Shown here: positions 27,624 to 36,432 of the stretch, in pieces
Position numbering within the stretch: the stretch's first letter is position 1
Layout: every line of letters begins with the position of its first letter
Source of the DNA: Acidobacteriota bacterium
Lineage (GTDB): Bacteria > Acidobacteriota > Blastocatellia > Pyrinomonadales > Pyrinomonadaceae
DNA length: 64,000 bases
Assembly (NCBI GenBank): GCA_016713675.1
Contig: JADJOS010000004.1
Coordinates: forward strand, 248,001 to 312,000
Direction of reading: 5' to 3'
Notes under the pieces: model-generated
What the model was told of the DNA's origin: nothing
The model's input: the letters and a program-made list of their open reading frames with translations, nothing else
The model's database searches: none
Program-made: the position numbers and the translations under genes

Positions 27624-30248
27624 TTATGGCTTCAACGCCGCTTTGAATTCGGCCTCCTGCCCGTTAACGAACTGCATCGCTCCCGGATTGTCCTTGAATT
27701 TGACCTTGAGCAGATCGAATGCTTCCTGCCCTCGCGGATCGGCGAGCTTGACGATCGCTTGGATCCCGCTGATGATGCCGGGAATATTCGAAGTGTCGAA
27801 CGACGATTTGAATTTTTCAAAGATCAGCGGATACGCACGCGGATCGCCTTTGCCTGTCGCTCCGACGATAACGAGTGCCGCGCGTGCATTTGTCGGCAGC
27901 GTCTTGTCCGTCGCTGCCTTGAATCCGATGTCGAACGCACGCTTGTCACCGAGTTCGCCGAGTCCACTCAGACCCGCACTTTGTATGCGGCCTTTCCACG
28001 ACGCCGTCGTCGTTAATTTCGACAATGCGTCGAAAGCACGCGGGTCTTTGGCGCGAGCGATGGCGAGAGCCGATTGATCGATCACCTCGTAGCTGCGGTC
28101 GTTCAGGCCGGCGAGCAGCAGATCCGAGTGTTTCTTGTCCTGCGTTTCGCCGAGCAATTCGAGAGCATCGCCGCGAACCGACGACCGTGCGTGTTTGGTC
28201 AAACGAATAACGGCCGCTTCGACATTTGCATCCAATTTCACCGCCGGACGGTCCTGTCCCGGAGGCGGATCGGGCGAATAGATATTAGCGATCACCGACA
28301 ATGCGGCACGGTTGATGCGCCAAAACGGATCTTTCTCGGCCGACGTGATCAATGCGTCCACGATCCGGGCCTTGTCAGCCGCATTTGCCGCCTTTTTCTC
28401 AAGCTCATTCATCGCCCAGCGGCGTCCCAACGGATCTTTGTCGTTCGCCATCTGATAGAGCAGGTCGTCGGTCGATTTCTCAAACGTCATCTCCTTCAGC
28501 AGCGTGCCTTCGTAGTCGAAATTTACGAGTTTCGGCTTCGTTGCTGCGTCAAACTTGAACACGTTCTCTGCCTTCGGCTCCATCCAAACTCGTGTCACTT
28601 TGTTGTCGATCGCGACGTCAACATAGCTCTGGAAATAGGCCGTTTGAGGATATTCGTTGTTCAGATCGAGCTTTTGCGTTTGTTTGACGTTGAGCGTCAG
28701 CTTTTTCGCAGCTTCGTCGTACGATTGCGTCACTTCGAAAACCGGATGGCCCATTCGATACAGCCACTGGTCAAAGAACCAGTCCATCGATTGCCCGGTC
28801 GTTTCTTCGATCGCGATCCGGAGATCTTCGGTCGAAACCGGCTGATGTGCGTTGCTCGTCAGGTAATGATTGAGCGATTTAGAGAACATCTTGTCGCCCA
28901 AATGTTTGCGCAGCATGTGCAACACCGAGGCACCGCCCGGATACGCGTATGTGTCGAACATCGCGTCCTTGTTAGCGTAATATTTCGTCACGATCGGCCG
29001 GCGAATGCCCTGTGCCCATGTGTCGAGCGTCGCATTTTGCTTGTCACGGATGTCTGCGTAGAGAAATTCGTCATGCCCTTTCAGCTTCTCCGTCCACATC
29101 GCCTGCAGATAGCTCGCGAACGACTCATTGAGCCATATCTGGCCCCAATCGCGGCACGTCACATAATCGCCAAACCACTGGTGAGCCAGTTCGTGCGACT
29201 GCAGCGGTTCGCTGTCGGTATCGAGCAGTTCGCGTTCGTCGTGGATCATTTCTGCGATCTGCGTAGTCGCCGAAATATTCTCCATTCCGCCGCCAAATTC
29301 CTCGACAAATGCCTGTGAATATTTAGGATAAGGATACTTAACGCCCGTTAGTTCCGAAAAGAATTTCATCGTCGCCGGCAGATTCTTTACCGTTGCAGCG
29401 ACCTCTTTGGTCTCGTTCGTATAGCCGTAGTTATAAACCGGAACACCCTCAAAGTCCTGCACGACGGGCGTCGTTTCCGAGACGACGATCGAGGTCAGAT
29501 AATTGGTGTATGGCTGATCCATCTTCCAGTGAAAAGTGCGTGTGCCGTCGCTGTTTTCCTTGGTTTCGACGAGTTTGCCGTTGCCGACCACGAAGAAAGG
29601 CTTCGCGACCGTTGCACGCATCTCGGTCGTGCGAAAATCGTTCGGCGTGTCATACGACGGAAACCAGTAGCGGTTAAATTCCGTCTCGCCCTGCGACCAT
29701 ATCTGCCTCGGTTTGTTCGGATTGTCAGCGGTCGGTTTGATAAACCTCAAACCGCGTCCAAAGCTGCCGATCGAGGTCTCGGTATCATCGACCTTATTGA
29801 CGTAATTCGTTTTGTAATCGACCTTTACGGTGACAGTCTCGCCGGCTATTGCGGTCCGGCCGAGATCGATCACGAGGTTGTCGTTGTCCTTTTTCGCCTC
29901 ATACTGAAATTTCAGAGCCCCGCCGCCGACCAGCGTGACGCCGTCGATGGTCATCATCGCCGCGTCGAGTTTGACCTCGCTCGTGTCGTAAAAAGGCGAC
30001 AGCGTCAGCGTCGAACTGCCGATCGCCTGCTCCTTGTCCCAATCGAACCTCAGATCGATCGCGATATGCTTGATGTCGATCTGCCGGCTGCGTATCCAGT
30101 TGACCTGGGGCAGTTTTTTGACTTCCTGGCTCTGCTGAAACAGCTTGACCAGATCCGCCATCGGCGCCGCCTGAGCCAAACTCGAAAACATCAACGACGA
30201 AATGAACGCTCCCGCAAACAAGCGGCGTAAAGAATGTCTAATTATCAT
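27624..30248 (-). CDS. M1-family zinc aminopeptidase with C-terminal HEAT-like repeats
   Basis: The 874-aa product has a signal peptide (MIIRHSLRRLFAGAFISSLM, cut near AQAAP), so it is periplasmic or secreted. The peptidase core shows the exopeptidase motif GGMEN (about residue 319), the zinc site HELAHQWFGDY (about 352) and the third ligand in WLNESFASYLQ. The C-terminal region (about 600-874) is made of helical repeats such as ARSSVRGDALELLGETQDKKH and LLAGLNDRSYEVIDQSALAIARAKD, resembling HEAT/armadillo repeats. The family removes N-terminal residues from peptides. It is convergent with the secreted-protein gene across a long inverted repeat. Confidence 0.93.
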   Translation of the reverse strand: MIIRHSLRRLFAGAFISSLMFSSLAQAAPMADLVKLFQQSQEVKKLPQVNWIRSRQIDIKHIAIDLRFDWDKEQAIGSSTLTLSPFYDTSEVKLDAAMMTIDGVTLVGGGALKFQYEAKKDNDNLVIDLGRTAIAGETVTVKVDYKTNYVNKVDDTETSIGSFGRGLRFIKPTADNPNKPRQIWSQGETEFNRYWFPSYDTPNDFRTTEMRATVAKPFFVVGNGKLVETKENSDGTRTFHWKMDQPYTNYLTSIVVSETTPVVQDFEGVPVYNYGYTNETKEVAATVKNLPATMKFFSELTGVKYPYPKYSQAFVEEFGGGMENISATTQIAEMIHDERELLDTDSEPLQSHELAHQWFGDYVTCRDWGQIWLNESFASYLQAMWTEKLKGHDEFLYADIRDKQNATLDTWAQGIRRPIVTKYYANKDAMFDTYAYPGGASVLHMLRKHLGDKMFSKSLNHYLTSNAHQPVSTEDLRIAIEETTGQSMDWFFDQWLYRMGHPVFEVTQSYDEAAKKLTLNVKQTQKLDLNNEYPQTAYFQSYVDVAIDNKVTRVWMEPKAENVFKFDAATKPKLVNFDYEGTLLKEMTFEKSTDDLLYQMANDKDPLGRRWAMNELEKKAANAADKARIVDALITSAEKDPFWRINRAALSVIANIYSPDPPPGQDRPAVKLDANVEAAVIRLTKHARSSVRGDALELLGETQDKKHSDLLLAGLNDRSYEVIDQSALAIARAKDPRAFDALSKLTTTASWKGRIQSAGLSGLGELGDKRAFDIGFKAATDKTLPTNARAALVIVGATGKGDPRAYPLIFEKFKSSFDTSNIPGIISGIQAIVKLADPRGQEAFDLLKVKFKDNPGAMQFVNGQEAEFKAALKP

Positions 30249-30364
30249 AAGTTCCTTATTCGATCAGTATTTTTTGGCGTCCGAGAGCACCGGTATGATT
30301 TCCCTCTCATACGCCTCGCTGTCGCGGTTTGTTTCAGATAAGTCCAGCTTGACGATCCGATCAC

Positions 30365-30432
30365 GATCCCGGCGGGATCGAAGGTCTATAGAAGTGGCAA
30401 TAGAGATATCTGTACGACCCCGGCCGGGGTCG
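30365..30432. repeat. Two perfect GC-rich palindromes
   Basis: GATCCCGGCGGGATC (30365-30379) and CGACCCCGGCCGGGGTCG (30415-30432) are perfect or near-perfect palindromes 35 bp apart. Their similar core suggests a repeat family. Confidence 0.75.
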
Positions 30433-30611
30433 TCGTTCGTGCCGGACGGAGGCAGCCGGAATGGGAGGATGGGATCGATGGGTGCCAATTGGGGTGTTGA
30501 TGGAGTGTTGTATTTCGCGTTTTTGAATGGGAATGTTGGAAAGCGATGGGCTTTTTTCGGAACCTGACCGGCACGGCGGCCGGCGACAGTATCTAAGACA
30601 CGTTTCTTGAT

Positions 30612-30720
30612 TGTCGCTAGGCTGTTTTTTATTGTCGCTAACCCCGCTTTTTGCTGTCGCAAGGCCCCTAAAACACTGTCGCTGAGCCCCATTTAATCTG
30701 TCGCAGAACGCCATTTCACG
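30612..30720. repeat. 21/22-bp tandem repeat, five units beginning TGTCGC
   Basis: TGTCGC begins at 30612, 30633, 30655, 30677 and 30699 (spacings 21, 22, 22, 22). Between them the units share a loose (A/G)(A/G)(G/C)CCC-like core. The unit length almost equals that of the unrelated tandem repeat at 14178. Confidence 0.8.
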
Positions 30721-30814
30721 GCATTTTCTTTAATTTTGTTGAATTATTTGTGGTACGTACCACAATTTCAAATGTGAGGTAAAAAATACACGATTGGTCA
30801 TTCCTCTAATAGCA

Positions 30815-30888
30815 GAAACGCGAGTGCGAACGAGCGTGCTAAGGTGATGAAAATTCACCCCGGCACACTCGTTCAAACTCGCATTTTC
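30815..30888. repeat. Large dyad downstream of the DUF937 gene
   Basis: GAAACGCGAGTGCGAACGAG (from 30815) pairs with CTCGTTCAAACTCGCATTTTC (to 30888), with a nested GGTGA/TCACC hairpin in the loop. It lies 53 bp after the DUF937 stop on the minus strand and could end that transcript. Confidence 0.75.
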
Positions 30889-30928
30889 GTCTGTCGCTCT
30901 ATTTCCTACTGACAACCAACCACTGACC

Positions 30929-30945
30929 ACCGACCACTGGTTATT
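30929..30945. repeat. Family E repeat overlapping the DUF937 stop codon
   Basis: ACCGACCACTGGTTATT is identical over 17 bases to 60108-60124 inside lysA and is preceded in both places by related CAACC/CCGAC repeats. Confidence 0.7.
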
Positions 30946-31585
30946 TGTTAGTCATATACTTGAACGCCATCGAAGCGATGTCGTCGAGGGCCGAGCCGTC
31001 GCGGTCGCTGTCGAGCATGTTCGACGCCATGTCGATCATCGCGTTGCCCGACGACTGAGGAGTCGCCGCTTGAGCCTGGCCGCCGCCGAGTAGACCGCCG
31101 AGCAAGCCGCCGAGGCCGTCCGCTCCGACGCCCTGCTGCTGTTTCTGCTTGCCGAGATAGCCCATCACGATCGGTGCGAGGAACATCAGTATCTGCGCGA
31201 CCTGGCCCATCCCGAGGCCCGTTTGATTGCTCACCTGTTCGGCTACCGCACCTTGATTCGTACCCAGAATATGCCCCAAAATGCCGCCCGCATCTGCCTG
31301 ACGAGGCGGGGGAGCCGCTTCCTGCTGCCCGCCGAATATCATCCCTGCCAAACCGCCCAGATTATCAAGCACGCCGCCGCCGGCATGATCGTTGTCAAGT
31401 GCCGTATTCAGGCTCTCCGCTCCTTCGGGCGTCGCCGCGTTATTGGCAAGGCCGCTGATAAGCGCCGGCAATGCCATCTGGATCGCTGAATTGACCAGCG
31501 AAGGCTCGGCACCGACATTCGAGCTGATCTGTTCGACCGCCTGTGTTCCCTGTTCTTGTCCTAATAGGTCTTGTAATGAAAACAT
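30941..31585 (-). CDS. DUF937 (YidB-like) protein
   Basis: ATG 31585 (MFSLQDLLGQEQG) is preceded on the minus strand by AAGGAG; more distant starts are unlikely. The 214-aa product fits the DUF937 pattern: NSAIQMALPALISGLANNAATPEGAESLNTAL, then HILGTNQGAVAEQVSNQTGLGMGQVAQILMFLAPIVMGYLG. The Gly/Gln-rich tail includes GLLGGLLGGG and ends with SDRDGSALDDIASMAFKYM. DUF937 proteins are small helical proteins of undefined function, often grouped with YidB. The family E repeat covers its last codon and stop. No operon partner is apparent. Confidence 0.85.
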   Translation of the reverse strand: MFSLQDLLGQEQGTQAVEQISSNVGAEPSLVNSAIQMALPALISGLANNAATPEGAESLNTALDNDHAGGGVLDNLGGLAGMIFGGQQEAAPPPRQADAGGILGHILGTNQGAVAEQVSNQTGLGMGQVAQILMFLAPIVMGYLGKQKQQQGVGADGLGGLLGGLLGGGQAQAATPQSSGNAMIDMASNMLDSDRDGSALDDIASMAFKYMTNK

Positions 31586-31644
31586 AATATTAAACTCCTT
31601 GTTTTGATATGCGTGAACGAGTGTCGCTATAGTATCAGCATAAG

Positions 31645-33679
31645 ATGCCGAAAAGCAACGAATATCCAGCCCAAATGCCACTACATTTTCTCAACCGTAA
31701 ACATAAGATTTTAACCGCATTTGCGGTATGCGTTTCGGCCCTTGCTTACGGCTGTTCGTATCTCTCGCTCGACCGCCCGAACCTCAAATTCGTCTCGACC
31801 ATCGCCGGCATCGATAATTCAATTGGCGAGCCGTTTCGGCATCGCCGTAAGGACGGCGTCACCTACGTCTCGGACGGCGAAAAAGGCTCTATCTGGCAGA
31901 TCGCCGCAGGCGGAGAACGGCACGGTTTTCGCCTCGGGCTCGACACGCCATCGTCGATCGCCTTCGACAAGAACGGCGATCTGATTGTCGCCGATTCCGG
32001 TACGCAACACCATAAAGGTAGATAAAACCGGCTCCATCTCCTCGTGGCCGGCGTCGAGGCAGGTCAGGAAATACCGACGGAGATGCCTCGACCGCACTGT
32101 TCAACGGCCCGATAGGGATCGCTGTTTCCGGCGACAAGATCTTTGTTGCCGACACATACAACGACCGCATCCGCGTAATCGAAAACGGCAGGACCACCAC
32201 GATTGCCGGCTCGACAGCCGGTTTCGCCGATGGCACCCCTGCCAAATTCGACACGCCGGCCGGCATTGCCATCTGGCAAGACAAGCTGCTCGTCGCCGAT
32301 ACCGGCAACAACCGCATCCGCGTGGTCGAGCCCGACGGCAGCGTCTGGACGCTCGCCGGAAATGGAACCAACGACCTGGTGAACGGCCAGCTTTTATCAG
32401 CGTCATTTGTCCAGCCAACGGGCATCGCGGTCGATCCGGACGGCACGATCTACGTCACCGACGGCAATGCCATTCGAAAGATCGGCGGCGTTTTGCCGAT
32501 CGTCACCACCCTGAACAATGCCGGCCGGGGCATTCGCGACGGCAGTTTGGCGATCTCTAGATTCAACCGCCCAGCGGAATTGCCATTGATAATAAAGGCG
32601 ATCTGATCGTCGCCGACAGCGAAAATCGGCTCGTCCGCCGAATTTCCGCCGACAAGGGCAGCGAGATCACACCAGACGAAATTACGGCAAGACGCGACAA
32701 ACCTGAAGAATTTCGCACAGCTCAACCCGCCCGCTGGCCCTATGACCCGCCTGTGGCTAAACGCGATATTGCCGGAACACTCGGCGAGGTGCGCGGCGAA
32801 GTAACGACCGTTAGCGATCAGGTATGGTTCCACAACGGGCTTGATATTGCTGGTTCATACGGCGAGACAGCGAGATTTGTCCGTACCGAAAAAGTGCTGA
32901 AACCGATAGCCGCTGAGAACTTCAACACACTTCGAGAACTGATCCGACTGCCGACCATGGGATATATCCATATTCGCCTCGGCCGCGATTCGGGCGGCAA
33001 CTTATTCAACGATCCGCGATTCCAATTTCAGCGCGACACCGCAGGAAAGTTGGTGAATGTAAGAGTTGCCCGGGGCACTAGGTTCGACGCCGGAGATCCG
33101 ATCGGCACACTCAATCCGATGAATCACGTCCATCTCATCGCAGGCCGCAGCGGATCCGAGATGAATGCTCTCGATGCCCTTGTCCTGCCGGGCATCTCCG
33201 ACTCGAGGCCGCCGGTGATCGAAAAAGTGACCCTTTTCGATGCGAACTGGCGAGAAATCGAAACCCCTTCGGCAAATTCGCGTATTACGCTTCGTGACCG
33301 GATTCGAATAGTGGTCAAAACATTCGATCAGGTTGACGGCAACAACGAGCGGCGGCGTTTGGGTCTCTATCGCGTTTGGTACCAGTTATTTCGGGGCGAT
33401 GCTCCGATTTCGACCGGATCGGACGCGGGCATTAAATTTGACCGGACGCCGCCGAACGAAGCAGTAAAATTCGTCTATGCCAACGGCAGCCACTCGGGAG
33501 CGACCGGCGAGACGATATTCAATTATATCGCGACGAATTCGGTCGAGGCTGACAACTATTGCGAGGGCTTTTTGGATCCGTCTCAGCTGGAGATCGGAAC
33601 ATATATTTTGCGGGTCGCCGCAGCTGATTATTTCGGCAACACGACAACAAAAGATCTAACAATTGAGGTAATAAAATGA
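31645..33679 (+). pseudogene. NHL-repeat lipoprotein with C-terminal M23-like domain, several frameshifts
   Basis: Four reading frames join into one NHL beta-propeller protein of about 680 aa. The N-terminus has a lipobox (VSALAYGC), then NHL repeats such as PSSIAFDKNGDLIVADSGT, GIAVSGDKIFVADTYNDRIR, GIAIWQDKLLVADTGNNRIR and GIAVDPDGTIYVTDGNAIRK. Indels are needed at about 32003 (extra A), 32038, 32075 and 32574 (one missing base each). The C-terminal part (from about 32760) keeps M23-like metal positions HNGLD and NHVHLIAG, so a peptidoglycan-peptidase-like or degenerate LytM domain is likely. The next gene overlaps by 4 bp (ATGA). Four indels may mean decay, but the good conservation of the translated pieces favours sequence error. 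Confidence 0.7.
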
Positions 33680-35229
33680 AGAGATTTTTAGCTGGGCTAA
33701 GTTTGAGCATACTGGTATTTACGGCCATTCCCGTATTAGCGGTTCCGGGGCCGACATCGATCCGTGTGACGCCGCCGGCACCGAAATTCACTGACGCCGA
33801 GCGGCACACGGAACTTGCAAAACGCCGGGCCGCCGTCGCCGCAAAAATGGCCGACAAGAGCATGCTTATCCTGTTCAGCGCCGAGCCGAGGCTCTACACC
33901 AATGACGTCGATTATGTTTATCGCCAGGAGAACAATCTCTACTACCTCACCGCGTTAAAACAAGACGGTGCAACGTTTGTGATGACAAAGGATGGCGGAA
34001 CCGTAACCGAAACATTGTTCCTCCCAAAACGCAACGCATTCCGGGAAGCGTGGGAAGGCAAAATGTATTCTCGCGAACAGGCGATGGCAGTTTCGGGGCT
34101 CAAAACAATGGTAGATTCGGTCGAGCGTGATACATTCCTTCAGTCTGTAAAGGACAAGAAAGCGTTTTCTTCGAAGGATGGTTCCGCGTCCATTCCAACA
34201 GCGGAATCCGTCTATCTGCTCTTGCCTAATGGCGATCGGGATCGCGACGGAATGCGTGAGTTTCGGGTCGAACATGAGTTTTCAAAAGGAATCAGCGGTT
34301 ATAAGGTGGAAAACGCCCAGCCGATCTTCGGGGAACTTCGTCACGTAAAATCGCCGTACGAATTAAAGCTGCTCCAACACGCGATCGACATCTCGAGCGA
34401 GGCACATATGCGTTCGATGGCGACTGTCGGGAGGCTCGATTGGGAATATGAACTTCACGCCGAGGTCGAATATACATTTCGCCGCAGAAACGCCGATTTC
34501 TGGGGCTATCCGTCGATCGTCGGCTGCGGCCCGAATGCAACGACACTGCATTATGTCGAATCACAAAGCCCGCTCAAGAAAGGCGAACTTCTGCTTATGG
34601 ATGTCGGAGCGGAGTATGAACATTACACCGCTGATGTGACCCGAACCTTTCCGGTGAACGGCAAATTTACTAAGGAACAGGCAGAGATCTATCAGATCGT
34701 TTATGACGCCCAAGAGGCAGCAGCGAGGGTGACCAAGCCGGGAGCAACGTATGGCGATGCACAAAATGCCGCCCGTGAGGTTATCAAGGCAGGCCTGATG
34801 CGGCTCGGACTGATCACAGACCCGAAACAATCGGGCATATGGAACATTCACGGCCTTGGGCATTGGCTCGGTATGAACGTTCACGACGTAGGCGAATACA
34901 GTGCAAAGTTCAGGCCCGGAATGGTTTATACGAACGAACCTGGCATCTACATCCGCGAAGATGCCTTGGATAATCTGCCGGACACGCCCGAATGGCAAGC
35001 CTTCAAGACCAAAGTCCGCCCGGTATTTGAAAAATACAAGAACATCGGCGTTCGGATCGAGGATGACATGCTCGTGACCGAGACCGGCACCGAATGGATG
35101 TCAAAGGCCATTCCTCGCTCTATAGCCGATATCGAAGCCTTTATGGCATCCGCTCCCAAAACAGTAACGATCAGCCGGAACAGGCAAAATATGCTGAACA
35201 ACGTGTTTGTCCAGGCTGCCGGATATTGA
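33676..35229 (+). CDS. Exported Xaa-Pro aminopeptidase (M24B)
   Basis: The 517-aa product has a signal peptide (MKRFLAGLSLSILVFTAIPVLA) and the creatinase/prolidase architecture: N-terminal domain (about 35-220) and pita-bread catalytic domain. Metal ligands are visible: two Asp in LLMDVGAEYEHYTADVTRTF, His in NIHGLGHWLGMNVHD, Glu in YTNEPGIYIRED and Glu in GVRIEDDMLVTETG. It removes N-terminal residues preceding proline, here probably in the periplasm. The start overlaps the NHL/M23 gene by 4 bases, so the two are translationally coupled. A strong terminator follows at 35251. Confidence 0.93.
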   Translation: MKRFLAGLSLSILVFTAIPVLAVPGPTSIRVTPPAPKFTDAERHTELAKRRAAVAAKMADKSMLILFSAEPRLYTNDVDYVYRQENNLYYLTALKQDGATFVMTKDGGTVTETLFLPKRNAFREAWEGKMYSREQAMAVSGLKTMVDSVERDTFLQSVKDKKAFSSKDGSASIPTAESVYLLLPNGDRDRDGMREFRVEHEFSKGISGYKVENAQPIFGELRHVKSPYELKLLQHAIDISSEAHMRSMATVGRLDWEYELHAEVEYTFRRRNADFWGYPSIVGCGPNATTLHYVESQSPLKKGELLLMDVGAEYEHYTADVTRTFPVNGKFTKEQAEIYQIVYDAQEAAARVTKPGATYGDAQNAAREVIKAGLMRLGLITDPKQSGIWNIHGLGHWLGMNVHDVGEYSAKFRPGMVYTNEPGIYIREDALDNLPDTPEWQAFKTKVRPVFEKYKNIGVRIEDDMLVTETGTEWMSKAIPRSIADIEAFMASAPKTVTISRNRQNMLNNVFVQAAGY

Positions 35230-35250
35230 TATCGGAGCGAATATCATCGA

Positions 35251-35285
35251 AAAAGAATGGCGGCTTTGTAGCCGCTTTTCTTTTT
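35251..35285 (+). terminator. Rho-independent terminator after the M24 peptidase
   Basis: GCGGCT (35260-35265) and AGCCGC (35270-35275) form the core stem, extended by AAAAAGAA against TTTTCTTTTT. The next gene's first possible start lies 5 bp beyond. Confidence 0.88.
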
Positions 35286-35289
35286 CGCT

Positions 35290-36339
35290 TTGACTAAGGC
35301 CAGAAAAAACGATACACAAATCATTGCGGATAAATTCACTTTGGCCAAAATAACCGTAAAAAATCAGACCGGCGACACTTCGCTGCCTTTGGTGATCGTC
35401 AATCCAAAATCGGCATCCGGCTCGACCCGTGACAAATGGTCTGCGACCGCCAGCGACCTTCGGGCGCATTTCGGGCCGTTCAGTGTTGCGTTCACAAAGG
35501 GACCGGGCGACGGAATCGAACTCGCTGAAAGAGCGGCTAACAGCGGCCGCCAATTCATCATTGCCTGCGGCGGCGACGGGACGATCAATGAGGTAGCAAA
35601 TGGCATATTGCGTTCGGGGGTCGATGTTGAGCTCGGCGTTCTGCCATCGGGAACGGGCGGAGACTTCCGCCGGACGCTGGGGTTGCCGCTCGGCAACCGC
35701 GAGGCCGCCGCGGCATTACGAGACGGCATCACGCGGCATATAGATGCTGGACGCGTGACCTTTATCGATCATCAGGGAAAGACGTCTAGCCGCTATTTCC
35801 TTAACGTATCTTCCGCCGGCCTCGCCGCAAACATCATCGAACGTGTGAAGTCGCAAAAAGTTTTTGATTGGCTGCCGGTCGAATCGCTTCGCGGGCGTGC
35901 AAATTTCGCGGTTTCAACGCTGCAGCAAGTGCTCGACCTCGATCCGGTGATGCTCAACGTCAGATTTGACGACGGCCCTGCGTCGAAACTGCAAACTATC
36001 GCATTCTGCGTCGCAAATTCACGCTACTTCGGCGGCGGAATGTTGATCGCACCTGATGCCAGCCTTAACGACGGCCTCCTCGACGTAGTAAATATCGGCG
36101 ATATCGGAGCTCTGAAGATAATCCTAAACGCCCACACACTCTACCGCGGCACGCATCATGGCCTTCAGGAAGTCAACGGCTCGACCGCAAAAAGGATCGA
36201 GATCTCAGCAGTCGATCCGTCACTCGATGTCCGCATTGAAACGGACGGCGAGCTTCCGGGCCGACTACCGGCAACCTACGAGATCGTTCCGAATGCGATC
36301 CGCGTACGCGTGCCTAATACCGGGAACCGCAAAACATAG
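35290..36339 (+). CDS. Diacylglycerol/lipid kinase family protein
   Basis: Up to 349 aa. TTG 35290 is the first in-frame start, directly behind a terminator; TTG 35341 (MAKITVKNQTGDTSLPLVIV) would fit family length better. The kinase signature is clear: VNPKSASGSTRDKW near the N-terminus, then CGGDGTINEVANGIL (nucleotide-binding GGDGT) and LGVLPSGTGGDFRRTLGLP. The C-terminal half has the beta-sandwich domain of DagK/YegS proteins. It phosphorylates a lipid (diacylglycerol, sphingosine-like or another). It precedes the AMP-ligase/acyltransferase fusion by 93 bp, which fits a role in phospholipid metabolism. Confidence 0.88.
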   Translation: MTKARKNDTQIIADKFTLAKITVKNQTGDTSLPLVIVNPKSASGSTRDKWSATASDLRAHFGPFSVAFTKGPGDGIELAERAANSGRQFIIACGGDGTINEVANGILRSGVDVELGVLPSGTGGDFRRTLGLPLGNREAAAALRDGITRHIDAGRVTFIDHQGKTSSRYFLNVSSAGLAANIIERVKSQKVFDWLPVESLRGRANFAVSTLQQVLDLDPVMLNVRFDDGPASKLQTIAFCVANSRYFGGGMLIAPDASLNDGLLDVVNIGDIGALKIILNAHTLYRGTHHGLQEVNGSTAKRIEISAVDPSLDVRIETDGELPGRLPATYEIVPNAIRVRVPNTGNRKT

Positions 36340-36432
36340 AACGAGATCAAGGTTTCCTAGATCCGAACACTGGTCCGTGACCTTGCGCTTAGGTTGGTTG
36401 GGGAATAAGATTATCGAACCGCCTCGATAATT

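Larger units (their letters stand above)
30249..30940. other. 692-bp spacer without a supported gene, rich in palindromes and tandem repeats
   Basis: Contains, in order, two perfect palindromes (30365-30379 and 30415-30432), a 21/22-bp tandem repeat (30612-30720), a large dyad (30815-30888) and a short repeat overlapping the stop of the DUF937 gene. Minus-strand frames of 117 and 142 codons cross the tandem repeat but have no ribosome-binding site and composition typical of translated repeats, so they are not called. Confidence 0.6.

Noticed and set aside
28074..29318. Long open frame (414 codons) on the plus strand opposite the M1 aminopeptidase gene
   Set aside because: It is antisense to a clearly conserved zinc peptidase, has no ribosome-binding site, and its translation is rich in Arg, His and Phe as expected for a shadow frame.
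30264..30714. Minus-strand genes of 117-142 codons in the spacer upstream of the M1 peptidase
   Set aside because: They cross the tandem repeat and palindromes, lack start signals and have no domain pattern.
30612..30720. CRISPR array
   Set aside because: Repeated core is only about 6 bases and the intervals of 15-16 bases are too short for spacers; no cas genes are in the window.
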